Assembly: GCA_018857735.1 (NCBI GenBank)
Contig: JABMCL010001864.1
Location: 25,001-89,000 of the forward strand
DNA from: Alviniconcha marisindica
Lineage: Eukaryota; Mollusca; Gastropoda; Provannidae
DNA length: 64,000 nucleotides
Reading direction: 5' to 3'
Shown here: in pieces, positions 33,601 to 43,443 of the stretch
Layout of the letters: each line of letters opens with the position of its first letter
Position numbering within the stretch: position 1 is the first letter of the stretch
Translations under genes and position numbers: made by a program
The notes under the pieces: generated by a model
What the model was told of the DNA's origin: nothing
The model's database searches: none
The model's input: the letters and a program-made list of their open reading frames with translations, nothing else

Positions 33601-36508
33601 AGGATCATTTAACTACTACAGTCATTACATAGACTTTGACTCAGTAGTTTTTGTGATTGTGTGCAGGTGGTGACGATCGCCAATGCTGGGGGATTGAGGC
33701 CAGGTGCGCTGGTGACAGTGGTGCCCGGGCAGCCTGGTGCCGCATTGAGACATCCTCAAACAGCCACAACGCTCACGACCAATGCCAGAGAGTCTGCCCC
33801 TCGGCTCATGACACAGCAGCTGTCATCTGGCATGACTTTAGTCCGCCCTTCCCCTGCTATATTAGGAAACAGTTCTGTGCGTGCATTGGTGGGAGGTTCT
33901 CCAGCTGGTGCCACGTCCACAGCCGCTGCTGCTCGAATGCCTCTTGCTGTGGCTACTTTACCCTCGCCTGCAGCCACCTCGGCATCAGGGGCTCCTCATC
34001 AAGAGATTGCCACTCCAGTGAGTATTGGTTTCGACACTGACAGGGTCATAGTGACAAGCAGCGTTCAAATTCACAGTCTGAGCTGTCAGAAAGATTTATT
34101 TATTTTATTTATTGTTTAATTAGCATCAGTAGCTGACAGGCTTTATGTTGAAAATCAGAGAGCTGTCCATTTAGTGTAAACCGAAAGTCACCAGGTTTGC
34201 CTCTTACTTCGTTGTTACCATTTTCATCTCCTTGCACCCCAGAAATTGGCACACAGCTGGCTGAATGGTGATGGGTGCTACACATACATAACTGTATTCA
34301 TGTAGCGGAAAAACCACACGCGCACATGTTTTCATATAGCAGAGACATTGCCCACACAGAATTTGTGCCTAGCTTTTGGTAAACCTCTTCACTTCAGGCG
34401 GAGGAATGAAGACCTGTAATATTCTTCCACTCTTCCAGAACTACAGTATATATTGAAAGCGTTGTCTTTTAAATGTTGCTGATGTTAAGTTGTTGGAAGC
34501 ACACTAATTTAGCCATGTATGCAAAGTTTGTGTATTGTTTCCAGGTAGCCTCGGCGGGGCCTAAAAAGAGCCTGCACCCAGCACCTCTTCCTCCTGGTAT
34601 ATGTCCAAGAGGGTTGGCTGCAGATGTCAAACCAGCTCCCCCAAGGCCAGGACTCAAGATTTCACGAGTCAAACAAGGTACGTTCATTCTGTGTATGAGA
34701 GAGACCAAAATATGTAGTGTTTGTGTGTGTGTGTGTGTGTGTTCATGTACATGCATGGGTGTCAGCGTTCATCCTCCTGTTTTTGGTTTTTGTTTGTTTG
34801 CCGTCCTCTTCTACTGTAATTTGTTCATAACATACTGTGCTTTTGTAAATAGAATGAGGTGCAGGTTTTAGTTTTCTTTTTCACCTTGTCAGAGTGCAGT
34901 TAATTTTTTTCTGTGTGAAATTTGAACTTGTAAACATTGTATTTTATAATGCAATTGTGTTGTTAACATAAGCCAGGTGGTATGTTGTATCATTTTATAA
35001 TACAAGCATGTTGCATCCTTTGTCTTCAGGTATTGTGCTCTCATGGAACATGACAGTACCAAATGACTGTGTGGAAATAGCCTCATACCAACTCTTCGCT
35101 TACCAAGAAACCAGTGCTGCACCTCAAACAACACTGTGGAAAAAGGTGAGCCTTTAAAAAAATTCAAAGACAGTTTTTATTTGTTAAGAAATTCCATAGT
35201 TGGAAAAGGATCTGAAACAGGAGTACTGAGAAAGAGGCAGAAAGAGGGCCATTGAAGTAATTCTTTATTTATTTGGGGTTCCCACATTTATGTTTTCAGT
35301 GGCATTGCCTGTAGGAAACAACAGCCGACAACAGCCAGAGAGAGGCAGACGTGGCAAAAAAACTGATCACACTTACTGTCTGGTGTTGACCGAGTTTTAC
35401 CAGATGAGAATAATAAGTTTTGATTTCTAAATATGGACACAAGATTAAATAAACATCACTGCTTGGGCATGGGAATTGTACACCTTTTGCTGTATATACT
35501 CATTAAAAAAAATTAAGGAAGTTAAGGACCACATCTAAAAATGGGTTGTAAGATGGTGTACCTGTTGAATGAGTGGTTCTCAGGCTTTAAGTTTCTCTGC
35601 AGCCACTTGCTGGACAGCTCCACATTATTTCAGCTATGCGATGACCTCTTTCTGTTAAAGTCACTCAGTTTTCTTCTTTAGTGTGGCCCTCGTGAATCTC
35701 ACACAACTAAAACCGCTGCAGTAGCATTTTACTGTTTCTCTGTAGGCAAGGTTAAAGTGACTGTAAAGCAAACAAATTGTTGCCTCTATTTCTGGCCATT
35801 TCTCTCTCTCTCAAAAACTGAACCAGTTTTTAGACATGATCCTGAATGTTTTTTGAAGAGTATATAAAACTGGTCTAGGTGTACCTGAGTACTTCCTCTG
35901 CTCATTACACCAAACCCTGGTCAGGTATGCGGGGTGAAGGGCCTGCCTCCTTTCCCTGGGACATTTTTTGTTTGTTTTGTTTTGTTTCTGTAAAGGGACA
36001 GTAATATAAGGAAAAAATGCAGACAGTTGTTTGATTACTTGTCTCAAAATATGTAAGTATATGAATGAAACTCCCTCAGTTATGTTCACTGGTGTTGGAC
36101 ACAAAAAAAGAAGAGAAAACCTTTTTGTAATCAAATGATCCTCGAAACCCGCTAAATATTGATTATGCAGACTGGGATTTTCCCCCAGTTGTTTTGAACC
36201 GGACATTACCCATATACTGTGCCAGGACCTAGGCAAGGGCCCTGTATTCATTCAGAATGTATTGTACTTGTAACAGTTTAGCTGTATTTAGTACCTGGAC
36301 TTGTGTGATACTGACAAAGTGATGATGGTATGTATATTGCTTTGTGCAGGTTGGTGATGTGAAGGCTTTGCCATTACCTATGGCTTGTACACTGACGCAA
36401 TTTCAAGATGGCAACAAGTATCACTTTGCTGTGCGGGCTGTGGACGTTCATGGACGGTCTGGGCCTTTCAGTGACCCATCGTACATCTTCCTCACCAAGG
36501 CCTCATAG
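22759..36508 (+). CDS. ATF7IP: ATF7IP (MCAF1/windei), SETDB1 cofactor
   Basis: The product is a nuclear cofactor that binds and stabilises the H3K9 methyltransferase SETDB1 and reads SUMO in heterochromatin silencing. Coding exons: 22759-23578, 27927-28780, 29481-29693, 30427-30483, 30826-31041, 31518-31877, 32776-32943, 33667-34017, 34545-34677, 35030-35145, 36350-36508. The sum is 3447 bp, 1148 residues, with every junction in phase; vertebrate ATF7IP has about 1270. Order of parts: acidic disordered N-terminus, a PPKRSRLD basic motif, a coiled coil (SETDB1-binding region), a Pro/Thr-rich linker, the [12 protein letters not shown], the HPAPLP linker and a C-terminal FN3 ending [15 protein letters not shown] 22759 has a purine at -3, but the exon is open upstream to the acceptor at 22744, so an in-frame upstream coding exon cannot be excluded. 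Confidence 0.95.
23690..25440 (+). repeat. Degenerate tandem repeat with AAGGTCA words
   Basis: Successive units contain gtgcatcatcat..ataagccagaatgt, then tgtgaaaag, then caaggtcaaggtcac and ttcaaaattccat..ttgtctg, with heavy drift. The gcatcat landmark recurs near 24515, 24661, 24825, 24963, 25130 and 25300, so spacing is about 140-170 bp. A first, isolated unit lies at about 23690-23970. The repeat brings many nuclear-receptor-like AAGGTCA half-sites into the intron. Confidence 0.7.
25550..25720 (+). mobile_element. LINE 3' fragment (CR1/L2-like)
   Basis: The + strand reads [15 protein letters not shown], the usual C-terminal signature of CR1/L2-type ORF2 proteins (FKSxLKTxLF). It is followed by a TG tract and an AT-rich tail up to about 25960. 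Upstream coding sequence is missing, so it is a truncated dead copy. Confidence 0.6.
26160..27170 (-). mobile_element. Broken CR1/L2-like LINE reverse transcriptase
   Basis: On the - strand, decayed frames show [15 protein letters not shown] (RT motif GVPQGSVLGP), then [11 protein letters not shown] (catalytic YADD changed to FADN), [13 protein letters not shown], and finally [16 protein letters not shown], the usual C-terminal WNxLP signature. The order and spacing match a short non-LTR RT. Frameshifts and the lost second Asp show that it is inactive. Confidence 0.85.
27573..27627. repeat. (TA)n microsatellite
   Basis: A pure TA tract of about 55 bp in the ATF7IP intron. Confidence 0.95.
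27927..28780 (+). CDS. ATF7IP: ATF7IP large acidic exon with basic motif
   Basis: This 854-bp exon begins with two bases completing an Asp codon and ends on a codon boundary at donor gtaaat. It is rich in Ser, Glu and Lys and contains ESMDTTEPE and the basic motif PPKRSRLD (28556-28579), at the position of the basic nuclear-localisation segment of vertebrate ATF7IP (KRRRYMEE-like). A second acidic run, [12 protein letters not shown], follows. Confidence 0.9.
29481..29693 (+). CDS. ATF7IP: ATF7IP coiled-coil (SETDB1-binding) exon
   Basis: The exon encodes 71 residues, all in one helical heptad-like stretch: [17 protein letters not shown], then [18 protein letters not shown] and [18 protein letters not shown]. 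In vertebrate ATF7IP this region carries the SETDB1-binding helices. Acceptor gtgcccag and donor aag|gtgagc, both phase 0. The binding role is known for the family and inferred here. Confidence 0.9.
31518..31877 (+). CDS. ATF7IP: ATF7IP Pro/Thr-rich exon with SUMO-interaction motif
   Basis: 120 codons, rich in Pro, Thr, Ser and Val as in the vertebrate linker. Near its end (31821-31847) lies YIDLTMEDD, a hydrophobic core followed by acidic residues, equivalent to the VIDLTMDDE motif of human ATF7IP that binds SUMO. Other reading frames across this exon are also open because of its composition; they are shadows. Confidence 0.92.
32637..32836 (+). repeat. 100-bp tandem duplication spanning a 3' splice site
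   Basis: Copy 1 is 32637-32736 and copy 2 is 32737-32836. Only two mismatches were found (N/S and P/Q in the coding frame). Each copy holds 39 intronic bases, the acceptor ttgtcttcag and 61 exonic bases starting gttctagctcagggcc. Copy 2 continues into the real exon. Using the copy 1 acceptor would add 100 bases, shift the frame by one and end at TAA 34562-34564. Confidence 0.95.
32776..32943 (+). CDS. ATF7IP: ATF7IP exon with duplicated acceptor upstream
   Basis: 56 codons: [20 protein letters not shown] then [15 protein letters not shown] and RPGIVQ, phase 0 at both ends. The acceptor chosen at 32775 keeps the frame with both neighbours; the identical acceptor 100 bp upstream does not. It belongs to the Gln/Pro-rich linker before the FN3 domain. 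Confidence 0.85.
33667..34017 (+). CDS. ATF7IP: ATF7IP Ala/Thr-rich linker exon
   Basis: 117 codons starting [20 protein letters not shown], between acceptor tgtgtgcag and donor cca|gtgagt, phase 0. It is low in secondary structure and rich in Ala, Thr, Ser and Pro. The frame shifted by one base is also open across the whole exon, which matters for the aberrant splice product discussed in the findings. Confidence 0.88.
35030..36508 (+). CDS. ATF7IP: ATF7IP C-terminal fibronectin type III domain (two exons)
   Basis: The domain is split between 35030-35145 ([20 protein letters not shown] and QLFAYQE) and 36350-36508 ([18 protein letters not shown] then [20 protein letters not shown]), stop TAG 36506-36508. 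The [13 protein letters not shown] stretch is identical to that remembered for human ATF7IP. In vertebrates this FN3 domain binds partner proteins such as MBD1 and ZMYM2. The intron between the halves is about 1.2 kb. Confidence 0.95.
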
Positions 36509-37218
36509 TGATGTACCAGTTGGACAGTGACGAGCAGTGCGAAAGGAAAAAAGGCTCATTCTCTGTGTACAGACACAATTGCACAATAACATGAAAGAAG
36601 CATGAAAGTTCAACTGTGTATTTCTACTGTGATTTGTGTGATATGTTCTGTTGTGCAGGTTTTTGTGTAATTGCCACATTTGCTGATGTTTCAAGTTTGA
36701 ATGTTTGTGAAGTGCAAGTGCAAGATAGTTTGCCTGGTGGTAAGATTACTGTTCTAAAGTTTGCTGGTATCAAGGATAACCAGGAGCTTGTACAGTTTTG
36801 CATGTGAAAGAAATGTGAGCTAAAGTGTGCCATGTAACATATGATCCTTAAAACTGACTTTAAGGCTATTTAAAAAAAAAAGAAGAAGCAAAAACCAACA
36901 GTTCTCCATGGGAAGCACTCTGCACTTAAGCTGCTGAATGGAAACCTTTAAAGAACAGCAACAAAGAGTGTTTAAAGCAATGATAATGCAAAACAAACAT
37001 CTGTTATAGTGTCTGTAGAAATGATAATGCAAAGCAAACATCTATTATAGTAAGGACAGTGAATATATGGGAATACAGCTTACAGCTTGGGGGGGGGGGG
37101 GGGGGGGGGCAGTCTGTCATCAATCATGGCAGCTTGTAAGCTTGTACATATCAATAGAGTGACAGTGTTTGATTTCCAAAAAGCAGTTGTAAGAAAACAG
37201 ATAATTTAACTAGTAAAA

Positions 37219-37224
37219 AATAAA
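37219..37224 (+). terminator. Candidate poly(A) signal for ATF7IP
   Basis: AATAAA about 710 bases after the ATF7IP stop, followed within 40 bases by a GT-rich stretch (actgtgtgctgtc). Later AATAAA words also exist, so the 3' end is not settled. Confidence 0.35.
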
Positions 37225-40200
37225 AGTGGCTCAGCATATTCACTGTGTGCTGTCTAGTGAATATTGTACACAACTTTACAGTTATATCAAGTCACTGTTC
37301 AAGTTGGACCTGGCTATCTTATGCTGAGAAAGCTGTTGGGTCCATGAAGAGGTACATTTGTTAAACAGTCATCTTGCTATAATTTTGAAACTTAAGTGTT
37401 CAGACTGCTTGGACAGAGACCAAGAAAATGGATAGCCAAGGGAAATGACTTGCTTTTGGTTTTACAGACCTTTAGGGTTGTCTCCTTTCACATTCTTTTT
37501 CTCTCCTTGTTCTCTTTGTGTAAATGTGTACCTAAATTATCCATTATGAAAATGGTCGAATTTTTAATACCTGATGAATTTGAGATTGAAAAAAGTTCTC
37601 ACACTGGCTTTTTTCCAATGACATGGTCAGATCTTTTAAACCTTCCCAGATCATTGGTAATAATGATCAACTCTGTTGAGCTACATTAGAAAGTCATTTA
37701 TATTTTGGTGACCTTGGCCTAAGTTCAGAGTCTCTGTCCAGTCTGTAATATTGACATATCCATGACCATAATGCTTCAGTTATCTATATCTCTGTAGGAG
37801 ATATGTGTTGCCTTCCTTTTTGATATTTGGGCATTATCATGGATATTCTGTAAGCTTGCTCTTGGAAATTCTGCACAATAATAACCTCTGTCATGGTTTA
37901 TGTGTTCTACTGGTTTCGGTGATGTCAACCAGTTTTTAAGGTCACTGGAAAGAGAATAAAAGTATGCGAGTTGCTTCCATTTTGAATGCCAGTCAGTCAG
38001 GTGCGGTTTGCTCTGGTTTGTTTTTTGTTTGGATGAGAGTTGTTTGAGCCAGCATTCCTTGTCAGTTTGTAACTGTTGTTCAATTTGAAAAGAATTACAT
38101 GTATTCACTTTGGTGGGAGGTTGGACTGGGACGTAGTGCTACTGTAGAAGTTGCACACAGTTCACTCAGGATATTAATGTGTGCATAATTTTGTGAGCAG
38201 GTGGTTAGTTTCTTGTGATTTAAAACCTTTTTATTTTTTAAATTTCCAGAAATGAAAGTGAAAACTGCTGTCCAGATTCTTTGCAGCTGCTGCTTTTGCT
38301 GCAGTTGATCACTGTTGTTGACCTGCACATACAGAAAAGTGGCTAGAGTGGAATCCACTCTTTTTAAGCCACCCTGAAATCTGTGAAAGTGTCACTGATC
38401 AGGTGTTGGCAGGCAGAGCTTATGTGCTGAATGTCAGCTAGGCCATAAGAAAAATTAAAAATGGGGAATGGAAAAAATCTCTACAGGGAAAAAAAGAAAC
38501 ATGCTACTTTTTAGACAGTACTGCCAGCCTGGTATTATATTCTGTATTGGCTGACTGGATAATTTTTAAAGTTACGTCATATAACATTCTGTATCAATGA
38601 ATTTTGCTTAATTTCAAGGTCACAGTAAAGTTGGTAAGTTAGAACCAAAAAATTTACCCCTTTTTCTTCCTGAGTTGAAACTTTTGTGCTGCTAGATATG
38701 CAAGATCAAAAACTGGACATTGTAAATGACTTTGGAATGACTTGAGGAGTTTCATTTATCCAAAACTGCTCAACTTAGTAGATACAACTTAATGGGATTT
38801 ATCTGTATAAAACTGAAAATTATGTTCATGCTCTTGACTAGTATCAGAATATTTGTCTAAAAAAATATGTATATATAGGTAATGACTCTTTAAAAACAAA
38901 TTGAGAGTATTTGCAAGTTAGCAGATTTTTAGGCAGAGATTCTTGTTTTTGTTTCTTTAGTGTGTTTTTCAGTAGAAAAATTAGATTTTCAGCAATGCAG
39001 TATTTCTCACCCAAACAGAGACCAATTGGAACTTTTTGCCCCATGCATCGTGCACACAGGGTCACAATTGCAGATACGTAGTTATTCTCACACTGTTCAG
39101 TTCTTGTACACATGGGAAATGTGTGGTAGTGCTTTGTTTCGTATCATCAGAAAGATTGATTTAGTCTCAGGCCAGTAGTCATAATTCATCTTCTGTTGGA
39201 GGTACTGTGCTGTGAATGACCATGTGCACAAAATGATCCTTCATGGCCTGCAGTTGGTCCTGTGCCTGTAGTTTCAGGATCCAGGTTTTTGAAGACTCAT
39301 TGTTTGGTGTGGTCTTTGGTGGTTTGATTCAAGTTTGGCCAGGAACCATCTAACTGTGGTCTAAAAAGATGAGTAAGCATACGCACACTGGTCACTATTT
39401 CATCAGTCATTCTTTTCATTGCGCTTTTGTAAATTTAGTCTGCAGCACGTTTTGTTTCCACTCACTTGTTGTGATTTATACATTCTAATGAGTGAATTTC
39501 ACTACCCTGGAGATTGTTGTTAAACACAGTTTTTCACCATCTGCCCCTGACAGAACATACTACTGATGCCATTGTTTCCAATGTTGAATTTGTCTTTTCA
39601 GCCCATGATGGACTTGCCACGTTAATCGTTAATAACAGCATTTCCTTCCACTTAGTTTTTTTTTTTTTTTTGGTTCCCCTCCCCACCTTTTTGTTGTTGT
39701 TGCTTTGTTTGTAACATTGATATTTGAAAGTTGATTGTGTGATTATGGGGGTAAAGTGTGAAGTGATATATCTGCAGTACAAACTGTACACGCCAGTCTT
39801 GTGTTAGCTTTTTATATTTGTTTTATTTGTTTTCTTATCTTGGTCACTAAAACAGAAAAGGAAGCTCCATCCAAGTATGTAAACACAACATGGCTCTTTT
39901 TACCCAGGAATTCGTTGCATTGCAGACTCGCTGTCAAAGGCAATCTGCATGTAGCCCACTTAATGTGCAGCAGTTGTAGAATTGACTAGTTCAGCTGGCC
40001 ACTGTGGAAGAATTTGCAAAGTGTTTCGGATGTAAATTGTATGACAAGGTCAGTAACTGTGGGTACGCATCCAATGCACAGAAAGTTTGGAGGAATTAGT
40101 ACTAGTTGTTGAGGTCTTGCAACTTTGTACCTTGATTTGGTTGATTTGGGATTGCATCTGAGCTGGTCATGACAGGCAGCATAGACAGATACATTTTTGT

Positions 40201-43200
40201 TACTTTCTTTCCTTGCAGTATACCTCCAGTCATGCTGCTTGGTCAAACTGCTTTTTTTTGTCATTCAGAAGAATTGTGACAGGAGTGTTCTTCCCTGTGT
40301 TTCCAGTGCAAGTCCTGTTTTCATAGAATTCTCCCCAAGACTTGTTTCCCCCACAGCTGTTTGAAGTATAACGACAGTTATATGTTCACATTTTGTGTAA
40401 TATACCAAGAGGACTTCTGAAAGGGCCAAATACAATGTGAATGTAAATCCTTGCTCTTACAAAATTTTGTATTTTCTGTGTTAGCAGTTGTTGTTAGAGG
40501 AGATCCATGTAATTCAACAGATCTTTGTGCAAGTTACATATTTTTGGGTACGCCTGTGTCAGATTTTGTGAAAGACATTAAACAAAAAAAGAAATGTTTT
40601 CAAGATTTTTATTTCCATTTCCAGATGAAGTAATGAATGTTTGCCATGTATGTGAACTGTCTGAATGTAATGAGGGTTAGACAGAATTTTGTTTCTGTTT
40701 CCTCCTAAGTATCTCATAATACAGTGGCACAAGAACATTCTGCATGTCACCATGTGGTACATTACAACAGACATGTACTGACTGGGTAGTTAGATTTTCA
40801 CTCCATGTATACTCCCATTCTCTTTCCCACTCTCCACCAATCCCTCAAGTATTTTAAGGAATGCAACAATTACAATTCAAATTGGATTTCACAAAACAAG
40901 TGAAAGAATTATTTTTGTCCACAATATGCCTTCACTTTGAACCTGTACAAAGTACTCATCCTGAGGTGGCCCCATGTGCATTGTGATTGACTGGATGTTA
41001 AAATCAAATTGTACAATGTAGAAAGAAAGATCCACTTTCTTGGATCTGCAGTCTTGGCGATGAAAACAACAACAACAAAAAGTGTATTCAGTATGTATAC
41101 AAAAAGAACATTTATTGATATTTTACACCCATTCAACCACAAAGGTCATGCTGGGGTGAAACTGTAAACGTCCTATCAAAAAATGAAGGTCCAACCTCCC
41201 TGTTCACCATACAACACAGCATGTGCAAAACACAGGGGGGGGGGGGGGGGGAGAGCTTGAAAGAAAAACCAGAAGCGGGGGGAGAAAAGAAACCAGCAGG
41301 CAGAAACCTGAAAGGCAGAATGCCCAGCAGTGTGCAGAGCGTACAAATCCAACCTACTCCAGGCCTTTAAAAGAAGACTCAGCAGAAGGGACCTTGGATC
41401 TGCATCCACAGTATCTTGACCGTTGTTTACCCCGTGACTTTATGTGTACTGTGATTCACCCCATGACTATGTGTACTGTCTGATAATAAGGTGCCAGGAT
41501 ACCAGGTGTGGTCACATGAGGTCAGCAGTTCTTTAGATTTCACATCCACAAAATGGTTTAAAACATTCTGGTGACCGTGACAGTGAAACATTTGTTAAAA
41601 AGGGAAGCTCTATGTTTAAAACAATGTGCCTTTAATGACAATCTGTATCAACATACTAGGTTCAGGTACATACAGTTTCTGAAGACTAGAAATACACAAT
41701 TTTTGGCCAAGGATTCAAACCACTATGACCATGACCTTCAAAAACATGGCAACTTAAACTCTGCAAATGTTACTGGTAACCTTGAAGCAATACCAAGTTT
41801 GGTTGCAAAGGTTCAAACAGTTCAGAATCTACTGGACAGACTGGTTTCAGTTCTGAAGACTAAAACTTTGTCACCTTGACCTTGAAGGTGACAACCCAAA
41901 CTTTGTGAATGACATCCTGCCTGCTAATGACATACAGCTTGTCCCAGTGACCTGGATACTGAAGAAAAATCCCCTAAAAGTCATGTAAACAGTTTGAGCT
42001 GGTTTCAAAAAGGGGAATTTAAAAAAAATACTTCTGAGGTATCACAAGTTAGGCCTTGATATACAACTTCCAATATGTCACAGGCTTGGCATACATGAAA
42101 ACACTACGCTGACCTAGGAAGCATGCAGACGACATCCCACTTAGGCTGACAAAATGTGATATGCCCTGATATAACCGTACTGCTGACTGGGCATTTAACA
42201 CCAAGTTACTTACTTGCTCCCCATCAGGACGCTGCTTGGGAAAGCCCAAATGAACTCTATCCCATCTCACTTTTCCCAGTATTGCATTTGAAACAGTTCC
42301 AGTGCTGTCTGCTTGATGATGACCCTTTAAAGGAAAATTGTCAAGCGCTCCTCTTTGTAGGCCTCTCCTCCAGGCTTATGATGGTGTGACAGTGATGCCC
42401 TTGGCTTTGTGTCAGCATGTGGTATCTCGAGCTCCTCCGGTCTGATTCCCCTCTCAAAGCAATCCCATTGGAAAGGATATATGAGTATGACTGTAGGTTG
42501 AGACCTTATAGACTGCACTGACCTTATAGACTGTGCTGCCTTTGTCTTACCTTGACTCAACGGTGAAGCCCCATCCTGACTGATCTTTGGTAACCAGGCC
42601 TTCAGCATTCACCATGAGATCCTGTGATCTGCTGTTGTTGTTTTTTAATGAGAAGTTTGCTTTGTGGAAAAAACACCCCAACTGCATTCCAAGGTAAACA
42701 TGCACCTGCTCAGATTCCTGTGAGCAAACACTGGTCTTACTTTTAATAACAGAAGTTAATCTTATATATTTGTATCATTTTAGAAGAGTGGTGGTACTGC
42801 TATTCAGTCCACATCAAGATCAGCATCATAATTAGCATATTAGGTAGCACCCATTACATGCAGACAATATTTTAAAACTCCCACTTTCCATCCAGCCTGC
42901 ACTTAAAACCTTTTTTCTCATTACACAGGCACATGCTGATGTGCCACAGTGTCACCTTTCCTCTTTGTGAGGTTCAGGGTTGTGGTCCAGAAGTGACAGC
43001 TAAAACACCACAACATTATGATTCAGTGAATATGTGTAGGGGATCAACTCTCTGCAAGTATATATATACATACATATATACACCATTCCTTGCATTTTAT
43101 CACAGGTTAGACCAAGTTGCACTGTTTTATTCCAAGCTGGTTTACACTTAAGAGTCTGAAAAGCTCTTTTCTACAGTCCCTCATGCATCCCTCTCCTTGC

Positions 43201-43313
43201 AGTTCCCTCCCCCTCCCCTTTCCCATCATTTTCACCAAGCGCAACGAGCATGCGGCTGTCCACATGAAGCTAAACTGTGCCATACAAGTACACAGTGACA
43301 TGTCATTCACAGA

Positions 43314-43319
43314 TTTATT
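43314..43319 (-). terminator. Candidate poly(A) signal for VPS35L
   Basis: On the - strand AATAAA lies about 35 bases after the VPS35L stop codon, which would make a very short 3' UTR. A second AATAAA at 41111-41116 is an alternative that would give a 2.2-kb 3' UTR. Confidence 0.35.
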
Positions 43320-43353
43320 TCAGTCCTTTTTGGTTTTACTGTAATCCAAGTGA

Positions 43354-43443
43354 TCATGTTTCAATCTTGGTCTGCACTGCAAGGTCCCTGAAACCTTTCA
43401 CTCCTGAGCTAGCTCTGCTTTGGATGTAGTTTGCGAGCCGTGT
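43354..43443 (-). CDS. VPS35L: VPS35L terminal exon
   Basis: Acceptor tgtctttcag; encodes [18 protein letters not shown] then [10 protein letters not shown] and TGA. It follows ADTRAM of the previous exon, giving the ADTRxM...YI order of the vertebrate C-terminus. The tail is shorter than in human. Confidence 0.85.
   Translation of the reverse strand, partial: TRLANYIQSRASSGVKGFRDLAVQTKIET

Larger units (their letters stand above)
36509..43353. other. Tail-to-tail spacer: ATF7IP 3' UTR and VPS35L 3' UTR
   Basis: No coding exon was seen on either strand. ATF7IP and VPS35L converge here. AATAAA signals occur on the + strand (37219-37224 and 37955-37960). On the - strand, AATAAA reads as tttatt at 43314-43319 and 41111-41116. 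A G-run lies at about 37089-37110 and another at about 41233-41252. A single dispersed-repeat copy related to the 56-bp array lies at about 40955-41010. Confidence 0.65.

Noticed and set aside
33657..34040. 127-codon frame overlapping an ATF7IP exon
   Set aside because: It is the +1 frame of the real exon; the other frame matches phase and family.
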